In this document: in pieces, positions 25,988 through 34,472 of the stretch
Position numbering within the stretch: the stretch's first letter is position 1
Layout: every line of letters begins with the position of its first letter
Assembly: GCA_902589475.1 (NCBI GenBank)
Contig: CACITD010000020.1
Span: 1-41,021, forward strand
Source: an uncultured Alphaproteobacteria bacterium
GTDB taxonomy: Bacteria; Pseudomonadota; Alphaproteobacteria; Thalassobaculales; Thalassobaculaceae
Direction: 5' to 3'
Length of the DNA: 41,021 nucleotides
Notes under the pieces: generated by a model
Told to the model about the DNA's origin: nothing
Databases searched by the model: none
Seen by the model: only the letters and a program-made list of their open reading frames with translations
Program-made: the position numbers and the translations under genes

Positions 25988-26956
25988 TTGAACCTCACAC
26001 GCGGATCTAAATAAGCATAAGTAAGGTCGATAATTATATTTATGGTCGCGAAAATTAAAGCCAACAACACTACTAGGTTCTGTGTGACAATATAATCTGC
26101 ATTTTCTACAGATTGCAGGAGTAATGCCCCTATACCGTTAAGATTAAAAACTTGCTCTGTTATTACTAGTCCACCTATGAGGAATGCAAATTCATTTCCT
26201 AACACAGTAATAATAGGGAGACTTGAGTTTCTTAGTACGTATCTGTTCATTATGCTAAATTCATTTAAGCCATAGGCTCGAGCATTTAAAACGTAATCCT
26301 CTCTAAGTATTTCTAATATCGCAGATCGCGTCATTCTTTGTGTAATGGCGATATATCTCAAAGCAATTACAATTGCTGGTATTATAAGTTGTGATAAGTT
26401 GTTTAATATATTCTCAAAAGGTGACACAAAAATGATGGGCGGCATCCATGGGCTGCCAGTAAGTTTCTGGGTAATGATCAAAATGCCCACTAAAACCATT
26501 ATGCCTAACCAAAAGGAGGGAATGGCAACACCAGTAATGGACAAAACCTGTATAATATAATCTTGCCAACGCTCTTTATAGTAGGCAGCTACTACACCAA
26601 GTGGAACGGCAGTAAGTATTGTTAGTGATAATGCCATGAAAGCTAGTTGAAACGAGAGAGCTAGACGGAGTTTTATCTCTTCGCTCATGTCGTTACCGGT
26701 CCACATAGACTCGCCAAAATAAAGAGTGAAGGTTTTCCTAAAAAAACTCCCAAAGTTGGTTCAATATGGGCTTGTCTAAACCCAGTTCCTGCCTGCAAAA
26801 ATTCATAGTATCAGGACTTAAATCTGTACCAAAGTCGACCCAGCGAGTAAGACATATGTCGCTAGGTATTATGCGCATAAGGAAAAAAACGAGTGCGCCC
26901 GCCCCAAATACGGTTGGTATCATAAGTAGAATTCGTACTATGATATATCTATACAT
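25984..26956 (-). pseudogene. DppB/OppB-type ABC permease broken by a frameshift
   Basis: Two frames together form one oligopeptide-type permease of about 323 residues. The 5' part (26956 to 26738) has RYIIVRILLMIPTVFGAGALVF and ends LGLDKPILNQLWEFF; the 3' part continues KTFTLYFGESMWTGNDMSEEI and carries the permease helices to DPRVRFN. The break is at a run of seven A (26740-26746 on the plus strand); removing one base restores the frame exactly. It may be a real decay, a sequencing error, or a slippage site. No dppC/D/F or binding protein adjoins it. Confidence 0.8.
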
Positions 26957-27002
26957 AGCTCTATTAAAAATTTAACGATTATTAAACCTCTTTGGATACA
27001 CT

Positions 27003-28250
27003 ATGACACATCAAGACACGGACGTATTGGTATTAGGTGCTGGCATTGTTGGAATTTGTAATGCTATCGCATTAAATGAAAAGGGATTTAATGTCACGCT
27101 GGTAGATCGAGATGAGCCATCTGAAGCAACAAGTTTTGGCAATGCGGGAGTCATTTCCCAGTGGGCGTGCATCCCTCAATCTATGCCTGGGCTTTGGAAA
27201 AAAGTTCCGAAGTGGTTGCTTGATCCATCAGGCCCGCTATCAATTAGGTGGTCGTATTTCCCTCGGATGTTACCCTGGTTAGTTGAGTTCCTAAAGTCTG
27301 GTAGTGTCGAGAAATTACCGGCAATAGCGGATGCTATGCTTAATCTAAATCGACCTAATCTTGATTTATACAAGCAATTATTAAAGGGTACAGGGCATGA
27401 AAACTTAATCGAGGATTGCTCCTATGTTTTTGTGACACGTAGTAAAACTAAGATGAATTTAGAGACACTTGAATGGAAGTTACGTAGAGAACGGGGAGTG
27501 CCAATTCAAGCAATTACTGGGGATGAGGCAAGAGAATTAGAACCAGACCTTTCGCCCTCTATACAAAATGGTGTCTTGATTAATGGTCAAGGTAGGACAA
27601 CAAACCCAGGCCGGCTCGGTAAAGTTATTGCCGAAAAAGCCATAGCCCAGGGAGTTAAATATTTTAAAGCAGAAGTAAAGAGGATAGTTCCTCTCACTAA
27701 TGGGGGGTATGAAATTGTTACCGATAATGGCGACAAGCAGGCATCAAAACTTGTTCTAACAGCGGGAGTTTGGTCGGCAAAACTCTTAAAAGATTTTGGC
27801 GTAAATGTGCTGCTTGAGGCAGAGCGTGGTTATCACCTCATTTTCAAAGAACCAGACGTGACTTTAAAAAACTCAATATTGGATGCAGATAATAAATTTG
27901 TTTCAAGCTCTATGGAAATGGGAATGAGGAGTGCGGGGACGGCTGAGTTTGCCGGTGTTGATGCGCCTCCTAACTATAAACGCGCTTTAATCTTTAAAGA
28001 CCACGCTAAATCGCTTTTCCCCAAACTCAATACGTCGTCTGTTCAAGAGTGGATGGGAAGACGACCTTCTCCGCCAGACTCAGTGCCCTATATTGGAGAA
28101 GTTCCAGGGTACCCGGGGCTTTTTTACGGTTTTGGCCATGCTCATCTTGGTTTAACTGGCGCGCCAATGACGGGGAGAATGATTGCCGGACTTGCTTCAA
28201 ACCAGCCACTTAACATAGATATGACACCTTATAGATTGGACCGGTTCTAG
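27003..28250 (+). CDS. DadA-like D-amino-acid dehydrogenase (FAD-dependent, DAO family)
   Basis: A 415-residue flavoprotein. VLVLGAGIVGICNA (FAD motif, glycines at 12-17), VDRDEPSEATSFGNAGVIS (the DadA signature) and a C-terminal GFGHAHLGLTGAPMTGR loop are present. Such enzymes deaminate D-amino acids, passing electrons to the respiratory chain at the inner membrane. A D-aminoacylase-like gene 1 kb away on the other strand supports D-amino-acid use. It is divergent from the broken permease across 46 bases. Confidence 0.88.
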   Translation: MTHQDTDVLVLGAGIVGICNAIALNEKGFNVTLVDRDEPSEATSFGNAGVISQWACIPQSMPGLWKKVPKWLLDPSGPLSIRWSYFPRMLPWLVEFLKSGSVEKLPAIADAMLNLNRPNLDLYKQLLKGTGHENLIEDCSYVFVTRSKTKMNLETLEWKLRRERGVPIQAITGDEARELEPDLSPSIQNGVLINGQGRTTNPGRLGKVIAEKAIAQGVKYFKAEVKRIVPLTNGGYEIVTDNGDKQASKLVLTAGVWSAKLLKDFGVNVLLEAERGYHLIFKEPDVTLKNSILDADNKFVSSSMEMGMRSAGTAEFAGVDAPPNYKRALIFKDHAKSLFPKLNTSSVQEWMGRRPSPPDSVPYIGEVPGYPGLFYGFGHAHLGLTGAPMTGRMIAGLASNQPLNIDMTPYRLDRF

Positions 28251-28268
28251 TTGTGCTAAGTAAGTAGT

Positions 28269-29258
28269 TTAAGGGTTTACTATAACGGTTCCAAATTTAG
28301 TCGAACTTTCCACAAGTTCGTGAGCTTCTATAATATCTTCCAAGGAAAACTTTTTGGCGATAGGCCGTAATGAGTTTGGTTTTTCAACGAGCCAGCGATT
28401 TATGCCGGAACAAGCACTATTAAGTTCCTGTTGTGGGAGCGAATTTAGAATAAAGGGGCGGATTTGTATATTTCTTCTCATAAACGAGAAAAAATCTAAT
28501 CTTGGCATCTTATCTGAATCTGAAGCATAAGCGGATACGCAACTATTCTGTCGCATAATAGAGGTCATCCAGGGAAGGTCTCCACCAAAATCTACGGTGA
28601 TTAAGCGATCTACACCTTTGCCTTTCGTATAGGCATCAACCCTTTCAGCCACATCCTCTGTTTTATAATTTATTACATTTTCTGCCCCTGCCAGCAGCGC
28701 GCGTTTAGCTTTTTGATCGCCGCTCACAGTACATAACACGTTAGCGCCTCCCCAAGAAGCAAGGGAAGTAGCATAAAAACCCACGGCGCCAGCTCCGCCA
28801 GTAATAAGGATGGTTTTTCCGTTAACTGAGCCGTCGGCAAAAACACTATGATATGCGGTTAATCCTGGAATACCTAATGTAGCACCCTCATCGAAAGAAA
28901 CATGGTCCGGTAATTCTGTTACATAATTAACATTAATACAAATATACTCGGCGCCGGTTCCAAAAGCGCGGCCTAGGCGTTGTCCGTTGAATAGCCAAAC
29001 ACGCTGGCCAATACGGTTTTTAGATACCCCTGGGCCAACTTGGTCAATTATACCTGCACCATCACTATTCGGGATTACCCTATCAAAATTATAACCATAG
29101 CTAGATTGACCAGCCCGCAGTTTCACATCTGCGGGGTTTACACCGGAAGCAAATATTTTAATCCTAACCTCATTATCACATGCTTCCGGCGTTTCCATCT
29201 TGCCAATTTGGAGTACATCTATTGCCGGCCCGGTTTTTTCATACCAACTTGCTCGCAT
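28269..29258 (-). CDS. NADPH:quinone oxidoreductase-like MDR protein
   Basis: A 329-residue zinc-less medium-chain reductase. MRASWYEKTGPAIDVLQIG is the classical quinone-oxidoreductase start, so the ATG at 29258 is preferred over the TTG at 29273. Other features are GVNPADVKLRAGQ, the cofactor motif ITGGAGAVGFYA and a C-terminal KFGTVIVNP. No zinc-ligand cysteines are seen. It follows the amidohydrolase by 19 bases and is probably cotranscribed. Substrate could be quinone or an enone. Confidence 0.9.
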   Translation of the reverse strand: MRASWYEKTGPAIDVLQIGKMETPEACDNEVRIKIFASGVNPADVKLRAGQSSYGYNFDRVIPNSDGAGIIDQVGPGVSKNRIGQRVWLFNGQRLGRAFGTGAEYICINVNYVTELPDHVSFDEGATLGIPGLTAYHSVFADGSVNGKTILITGGAGAVGFYATSLASWGGANVLCTVSGDQKAKRALLAGAENVINYKTEDVAERVDAYTKGKGVDRLITVDFGGDLPWMTSIMRQNSCVSAYASDSDKMPRLDFFSFMRRNIQIRPFILNSLPQQELNSACSGINRWLVEKPNSLRPIAKKFSLEDIIEAHELVESSTKFGTVIVNP

Positions 29259-29277
29259 ATCAGTAACGACCAAAATT

Positions 29278-30984
29278 TTATTGGCTTCGTAAAAGTTTGC
29301 CAGGCAATCGACCGGTTGGATTACCGTTCACCCATACTGGCACGCCGGATAAAATAGTGTGGTCATATCCAGTTGATTTTTGGATAAGACGTTTTCCCCC
29401 TGCAGGAAGATCATAATGTATCTTCGGCGCATCAAGTTGAAGTTGATCATAATTAATGACATTAATATCGGCTTTGTAGCCCGCTCGAATTAACCCTCTG
29501 TCGTTAAGGCCGATTGCTCGAGCATTGTTGTACGTCATTCTTTGAACAATATTTTCAATTGGAAGTAAGTCCCCTCGTGTTCGATCGCGGGTCCAGTGTG
29601 TTAGGGCATGTGTCATGTCTGTTGCATCACACATTATTCCAACATGTGCTCCGCCGTCTCCTAGCCCCATTAATGTATTAGGGTGCTGTAGCATCGAATG
29701 AACGCAGGACATGTCACCAGCACTATAGTTTGACATAGGGTGATACAGTATTGTTTTTCCCTCATCTTCCATCATTAAGTCAAAAGCTATCTTAGCTGGA
29801 CTTGTGTTTTGTTTTTTTGCAAGTGAAGCAATGCTACTTTCTGGAAGAGGCTCGTATTGAGGCGGATTTCCAAGCAGAAAAATTTTATCCCAATCACGGT
29901 ATCTTGCAATTTGTTCTTTCGTTCCACCTGGTTCGTTAACTAATCGTTCTCTGAACGCTGGGTCACTTAATACGTTAAATTTAGCTTTTATATCCAAAGC
30001 TGCTACTTCACTCCAACTTGGGCAGCCTAAGAAAGGATTTTCAGAAAGTTCGAAACCAAGAAGAGTACTTGTTGGGCGGCCTCTTACTTGACCAGTTATC
30101 AAATATCCTTCGGCATTTGCCGCTTCTATCTTCTCTAAAAGCTCAGACCATTCATTTGGCCAAGAGTCGCGTTGAAGTAATGTCATTGTAAGAGGTAATC
30201 CGGACTTTTCTACTAGCCGTTTTAGCATGGAGAATTCGGATTCTTGGCTTTCCCCGAAATCAGCAACAACTTGCAGCCAACCCCGGCCGACCTTTGAGAT
30301 AGCTCCTGCAATTTCTTGGAGTTCTTCTTCAGCGGCGCCATAAGAAGGAATTGGCTCGCCTTCAGCCGTGCGGTGTTGTAGCAGTCGGGATGTAGAAAAT
30401 CCAAAGGCGCCAGCTTGGATACCTTCAGCTGCTAATTTAGCCATTTTTGCTCTATCTTCGGAAGAAGCGGGTTCACGGTTAGCACCGCGTTTGCCCATTA
30501 CATAAACTCTTAAAGCTGCGTGAGGGACCTGCGTTGCAACATCAACATCAAAGCTTCTCTCTTCCAACGTATCGAGATAGTCAGCAAAAGTTTCCCAGGT
30601 CCAAGGCAGCCCTTCACTAAGGACAACTTCGGGTATATCTTCAACGCCTTCCATCAAAGAAATTAACATGTCGTGCTGATCCGGGTTAACCGGAGCAAAA
30701 CCAACACCACAATTGCCCATTAACACGGATGTTACTCCGTTGCAGGAGGAGGGAGTTATTTGATTAGCCCATGTAACTTGCGCATCATAGTGGGTATGAA
30801 TATCTACAAAGCCAGGCGTGACAATTCTATCGCTCGCATCTATTTCATAGTCGGCTTTTATGTGAGATTGGCCGATATGGCTTATTTTAGAGCCGGTAAC
30901 TTCGATATCCGCTTCATAAGCTTGGCCACCAGAGCCGTCAATGATAGTTCCGTTGCGAATGATTAACGTGGGCGTCTCTTCCAT
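29278..30984 (-). CDS. Amidohydrolase, N-acyl-D-amino-acid deacylase-like
   Basis: A 568-residue metal-dependent hydrolase. It begins with the beta-sandwich LIIRNGTIIDGSGG, then VTPGFVDIHTHYDAQ with His63 and His65 as metal ligands, and GNCGVGFAPV, typical of D-aminoacylase and related proteins. Late motifs GDGGAHVGIMCDA and a C-terminal GKRLIQKSTGYDHTILSGVPVW are present. It would release D-amino acids for the DadA-like enzyme nearby. Family members also act on other N-acylated or cyclic amides, so the substrate is not certain. Confidence 0.87.
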   Translation of the reverse strand: MEETPTLIIRNGTIIDGSGGQAYEADIEVTGSKISHIGQSHIKADYEIDASDRIVTPGFVDIHTHYDAQVTWANQITPSSCNGVTSVLMGNCGVGFAPVNPDQHDMLISLMEGVEDIPEVVLSEGLPWTWETFADYLDTLEERSFDVDVATQVPHAALRVYVMGKRGANREPASSEDRAKMAKLAAEGIQAGAFGFSTSRLLQHRTAEGEPIPSYGAAEEELQEIAGAISKVGRGWLQVVADFGESQESEFSMLKRLVEKSGLPLTMTLLQRDSWPNEWSELLEKIEAANAEGYLITGQVRGRPTSTLLGFELSENPFLGCPSWSEVAALDIKAKFNVLSDPAFRERLVNEPGGTKEQIARYRDWDKIFLLGNPPQYEPLPESSIASLAKKQNTSPAKIAFDLMMEDEGKTILYHPMSNYSAGDMSCVHSMLQHPNTLMGLGDGGAHVGIMCDATDMTHALTHWTRDRTRGDLLPIENIVQRMTYNNARAIGLNDRGLIRAGYKADINVINYDQLQLDAPKIHYDLPAGGKRLIQKSTGYDHTILSGVPVWVNGNPTGRLPGKLLRSQ

Positions 30985-31154
30985 TACGACTCCGACTCGT
31001 CTATTACATATCGGGAAGGTTAAACGACATTTTGATATAACGCCATAGTGCCGTTTATAATTAACACATATCAGAGTTAAGGCAGCCGGGGCAGGTGCGT
31101 ATTAGCTTCGTACGCAAGCCTAGAAGCGGGAGGAGCTATTCAGAGTTAGGCCGT

Positions 31155-31706
31155 TTAACCCCTTGGGGCGTGTTTGTTTTGAATACGTTGAAGAGTGCGT
31201 CGGTGCATCCTTAATCTTCTGGCTGTTTCGGACACATTACGTCCACACTGCTCAAAGACTCTTTGGATATGCTCCCATTTAACTCTATCTGCGGACATCG
31301 GATTTTCTGGAGGTGGAGGTAGAGCGTTTTCACGCTCAAGTAATGCTGCAGCAACTGCATCAGCGTCAGCTGGTTTGGGTAAATAATCAATTGCGCCAGC
31401 TTTAACGGCCGCTACAGTGGTCGCGATATTGCCGTACCCCGTTAAGACAATAATTCGTGCCTCGGGTTGAGAGCCCTGCAACTCTTTAACTATTTCTAGG
31501 CCACTTCCGTCTTCTAGACGCAAATCCAATACAGCGTACGTAGGTTTATCGCGGCGGGCCACGTCGCAACCTTCTGCGACCGATGCCGCTGTTGTTACAG
31601 CAAAACCGCGCTTCTCCATGGCGCGAGCAAGGCGATTCCTAAAAGGTTCGTCATCGTCAACTATCAATAGTGGTTGTGTCTCAGCGCTTCTAGAAAAGTC
31701 CAACAT
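31155..31706 (-). CDS. regA: RegA/ActR/PrrA family response regulator
   Basis: A 183-residue two-component regulator. The receiver domain has Asp17-19 (DDDEPF), phospho-acceptor Asp61 in AVLDLRL, Thr89 and Lys111 (LPKPAD). A proline-rich linker (LPPPPENPMS) leads to a Fis-like helix-turn-helix ending NVSETARRLRMHRRTLQRIQ, almost diagnostic of this family. It controls respiration, carbon fixation, nitrogen and photosynthesis genes by redox state. The partner kinase regB and senC, usually adjacent, are not in the window. Confidence 0.92.
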   Translation of the reverse strand: MLDFSRSAETQPLLIVDDDEPFRNRLARAMEKRGFAVTTAASVAEGCDVARRDKPTYAVLDLRLEDGSGLEIVKELQGSQPEARIIVLTGYGNIATTVAAVKAGAIDYLPKPADADAVAAALLERENALPPPPENPMSADRVKWEHIQRVFEQCGRNVSETARRLRMHRRTLQRIQNKHAPRG

Positions 31707-31765
31707 TTAATTCCCCTGAACTTTTGTTTATTGTATATATATTATAAATTTTTTTAGTTAAATCG

Positions 31766-32176
31766 TTAGTTTTTTATTTTAACTTTTGCGGTGCCCGGTG
31801 TTGTGACCTCAGCTTTTTCATTTTTTATGTAAAGAACTAGTTCAATGATGTTTGTGTCATAATCGATGGATTTTATCTCTCCTCCCGCGGAAAGAGTTTC
31901 TCCCAAGAAAGAAGCTCGCCTGTTTTCATAAGAGAACTCCAGTAGATTTCCATCATCACTGATCCAATTCGTAACTGTCTGACTTAGCCAATCTCCTTGA
32001 AGTGGCCCATCTATTACAATTTCTGGGTGATGTTCTATTTCTTTCGTGTACTTTTCATCGTAGTGGATGCGATGGGGATTCCAAATTGCTGCGTTGTAGC
32101 AAAACAGCGAAACGTTAGAAGCCTTAAAATGTCGTATGGGCAGTTGTTGGCCAACGGAAAGATTTGCGATCTTCAT
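31766..32176 (-). CDS. MaoC-like hot-dog hydratase subunit (C-terminal half type)
   Basis: A 136-residue hot-dog protein. CYNAAIWNPHRIHYDEKYTKE is the MaoC/HTD2-type active-site region, where Asn/His act in hydration of enoyl-CoA. GGEIKSIDY and the C-terminal GTAKVKI strand are typical. It lies six bases downstream of the 151-aa FAS1-like dehydratase, and the two probably form one heterodimeric enoyl-CoA hydratase of the type fused in mesaconyl-C4-CoA/itaconyl-CoA hydratases. GAGG precedes the ATG. Confidence 0.82.
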   Translation of the reverse strand: MKIANLSVGQQLPIRHFKASNVSLFCYNAAIWNPHRIHYDEKYTKEIEHHPEIVIDGPLQGDWLSQTVTNWISDDGNLLEFSYENRRASFLGETLSAGGEIKSIDYDTNIIELVLYIKNEKAEVTTPGTAKVKIKN

Positions 32177-32182
32177 CTTTTT

Positions 32183-32638
32183 TTACCTCAGGATACGTGT
32201 CTGTTCTTGGTCTAACACAGCTTCACCATCCTTTGTCTCGCAAATGATCGAATAGGTGACAAAAATAAGGGGGCCGGTTTTTCCTTTTTTCCCAACAATG
32301 TTGGATAGTGTTCGATTAAATACAAGCACATCGCCTGGTTTCACTGGGCGATGGAAGCGAAATGACACTCCTCCCGCCATTACCCTTTTTAAGGGTAAAT
32401 CAGGCACAAGCGAAGCAGGTGGCAGGCCGTCCGACCCTAGGTCATCAATGGGAACGATTTCGCGGGACAAACCAGCCACAAACATTGGAGGTGCCTCGTC
32501 GCCGTTAATGAATTTATCTAATATTTGTTCTGTAGCGACCGAGTATTTTATAATATCGCGGCGGGTAACCTCTACCTCAATTGGGTCGTCGGATTTGCCA
32601 ATCCATTGTCGCGCCTCTTCACTAACCAAATCGTTCAT
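32183..32638 (-). CDS. FAS1-like/MaoC N-terminal dehydratase subunit
   Basis: A 151-residue protein beginning SEEARQWIGKSDDPIEVEVTRRDIIKYSVATE, the FAS1-like dehydratase domain start, with GVSFRFHRPVKPGDVLVFNR in the middle and a C-terminal QEQTR-like DQEQTRI. This half usually lacks catalytic residues and shapes the substrate pocket of its MaoC partner, encoded six bases downstream. It is 60 bases after the GntR regulator gene on the same strand, suggesting control by that regulator. Confidence 0.83.
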   Translation of the reverse strand: MNDLVSEEARQWIGKSDDPIEVEVTRRDIIKYSVATEQILDKFINGDEAPPMFVAGLSREIVPIDDLGSDGLPPASLVPDLPLKRVMAGGVSFRFHRPVKPGDVLVFNRTLSNIVGKKGKTGPLIFVTYSIICETKDGEAVLDQEQTRILR

Positions 32639-32698
32639 TTTTCGTCCTCAGAAATTTATTACAAATGATGTGCGCTTATTAATTTTAAAATCAAGTGC

Positions 32699-33415
32699 CT
32701 ATGGTTCATACAGGCTGTAAATTTGAAAACGTCCAGCCGGCGAGGTAAGTTCTGCAAAGCTAATAAATTCATCATTTTTTTTAATAAGTTGCCGTATGCC
32801 AATACAAGGAGTTGCCCGTCTTACACGAAGTAAATCCGACAGTGAATTGCCTGCCCCGACAGCCCCTAATTCTTGTGTTACGGTAGGAAAAGGAATGTAA
32901 TTCTTGATCCATTTACCCGGGGAAACGGATGAAAAATCAACAGAGTCAGCCTCGGGCGCTGAATAAAGGTTAATAAACCTTCTTTCGTGTTGTATTGGAA
33001 TATTATCACTGAAGTGTACGCATTCAATCACAAATACGGGCGTTTCCTCGATAACACCTGGCCAGTGGATACCCCCAGACCCATTGCTGCCTTTAAAACA
33101 TTTTTTGAGGACAAAATGATAGGACTTTTTGATTTTTGATACATGGTCAGATATCTCCATTAATGAGATGTTAATCCCTTTTGGCTCCAACACGATTGTA
33201 CCACCTCTTTTTCGCGTCTCGAGAAAGCCGTCCTGAGCCAGAGAACGTAGGACCTTATTAATCGTTGGCCGCGAAGCACCAAAAAAAATAGCCAGCTCTG
33301 CTTCGGTTGGCAGTCTTTCGCCAATTTTTAAATCACGGGAGTTAACAGCATTAATCAAGCTAGAACGCACAGTTTGAAATATCGTGGCCTTAGATATCTT
33401 CTTCTTTATCGCCAA
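32699..33415 (-). CDS. GntR-family regulator, HutC/UTRA subfamily
   Basis: A 238-residue repressor-like protein. The winged helix covers roughly residues 10-80 (GERLPTEAELAIFFGASRPTINKVLRSLAQDGFLETRKRGGT), and a UTRA effector domain follows (VFVIECVHFSDNIPIQHERRFIN...). TTG start at 33415. Ligands for UTRA domains are small molecules such as urocanate, sugars or fatty acids; none can be assigned. It lies between an SDR and the hydratase pair and is the only local regulator likely to use the nearby palindrome at 34326-34341. Confidence 0.9.
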   Translation of the reverse strand: MAIKKKISKATIFQTVRSSLINAVNSRDLKIGERLPTEAELAIFFGASRPTINKVLRSLAQDGFLETRKRGGTIVLEPKGINISLMEISDHVSKIKKSYHFVLKKCFKGSNGSGGIHWPGVIEETPVFVIECVHFSDNIPIQHERRFINLYSAPEADSVDFSSVSPGKWIKNYIPFPTVTQELGAVGAGNSLSDLLRVRRATPCIGIRQLIKKNDEFISFAELTSPAGRFQIYSLYEP

Positions 33416-33501
33416 CTAGCCCATCCTGACTATTTTTTTCAAATTAGCACTAAAAATTTTATTAATGACTATACATAACTATTGAATCGGTAACAGCATT
33501 A

Positions 33502-34284
33502 TTAACTGGTTATTAATCCGCCGTCTACGTTGAAGGATTGCCCTGTAATATTTCGGGCACCATCTGACGCCAAAAATACGGCCATTGCCGCGATATCTTC
33601 GGGTTCATTAGCGCGTTGAAGCGGTATGTCTTTGCTCATCTCTTTCATCATTTCCTCTTTAGTAATACCCTGGGCCTTTGCCCTATCTACTGAGAGTTTT
33701 TCCACTATTTCAGTTGTGGTAACGCCCGGACAAATGGAATTCACGTTTATATCATGTCTTGCAAGTTGCTGGGCAGCAGTACGGGTTAGACTAATTACAG
33801 CTCCTTTACTCGCTGAATAAGCGGCGTTTGATGTACCCGAGAAACCTTTCCCGGCAATGGATGCTATGTTGATTATTCGACCCCCTAGACCTTGCTCAAT
33901 CATTTGTCGAGCGGCGCCCTGTAGGCAAAAGAAAACCCCCTTTGCGTTGACCCTATGAATTCTATCCCAATCCTCTTCGGTGAGATCCATGATATATGCT
34001 GCTCGAGTAATGCCGGCATTGTTAACAATGATATCTAGCGATCCGCAAACAGACAGAGTTTCTTCTATCATGGCCTCAATTTCAGAAAGAGAGCCCACAT
34101 CTGCACTTACCGCATGCGCAGTTCCCCCTTGCTGCTTTATCGCATCAGCAGTTCGTTGAGCGTCATCCATTTTAATATCGGTACAGCTTACTTTTCGACC
34201 AGACTTTGCCAAAGCTATTGCTGTAGCACGGCCAATTCCGTTTCCAGCGCCCGTAATAAGAGCCGTTTGTATGTAATCAGACAT
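33502..34284 (-). CDS. SDR family NAD(P)-dependent oxidoreductase
   Basis: A 260-residue classical SDR. TGAGNGIG near residues 10-17, an Asp (CTDIKM) suggesting NAD preference, NNAG, catalytic Ser (NIASIAGKG) and Tyr-x3-Lys (AAYSASKGA) are present, with a typical C-terminal NVDGGL. GGGAG nine bases before the ATG at 34284 is preferred over the in-frame GTG at 34314. Probably oxidises a hydroxyacyl or secondary alcohol in the pathway of the hydratase pair. Upstream is the divergent region holding the 16-bp palindrome. Confidence 0.9.
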   Translation of the reverse strand: MSDYIQTALITGAGNGIGRATAIALAKSGRKVSCTDIKMDDAQRTADAIKQQGGTAHAVSADVGSLSEIEAMIEETLSVCGSLDIIVNNAGITRAAYIMDLTEEDWDRIHRVNAKGVFFCLQGAARQMIEQGLGGRIINIASIAGKGFSGTSNAAYSASKGAVISLTRTAAQQLARHDINVNSICPGVTTTEIVEKLSVDRAKAQGITKEEMMKEMSKDIPLQRANEPEDIAAMAVFLASDGARNITGQSFNVDGGLITS

Positions 34285-34325
34285 TTTTGTTAACTCCCAA
34301 TAACTTTGATGCACGCGAATTTCCG

Positions 34326-34341
34326 TTAGGTGCGCACCTAA
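34326..34341. promoter_or_regulatory. Perfect 16-bp palindrome TTAGGTGCGCACCTAA, candidate operator
   Basis: A fully symmetric 16-base element in the divergent gap between two SDR genes, 42 bases before the minus-strand start. AT-rich TATAAATATATT lies beside it on the minus strand, so binding would block transcription of the SDR-GntR-hydratase unit. A related half, AGGTGCGTA, occurs at 31093-31101 with TACGCA following at 31111-31116. The binder is unknown; the GntR/UTRA protein is the nearest candidate. Confidence 0.55.
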
Positions 34342-34472
34342 TATATTTATACTTTCAAAACGTGCTCATCGTTGCATTGAAACATCGTCAAATAAAGCTG
34401 ATTAGAATGGAATCATATTTAGGATCCCTGTGCTTGGCTCTATAAATTATCATTTAAAAGTTTAAAGAACAT

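Noticed and set aside
31096..31116. TGCGTA-N9-TACGCA hairpin as a terminator of regA
   Set aside because: No U-run follows on either strand; kept only as a possible relative of the 34326 palindrome half-site.
32256..32720. 154-codon plus-strand frame over the hydratase/GntR genes
   Set aside because: Antisense to the FAS1-like dehydratase, which has clear family motifs; Ser/Thr/Pro-rich shadow translation.
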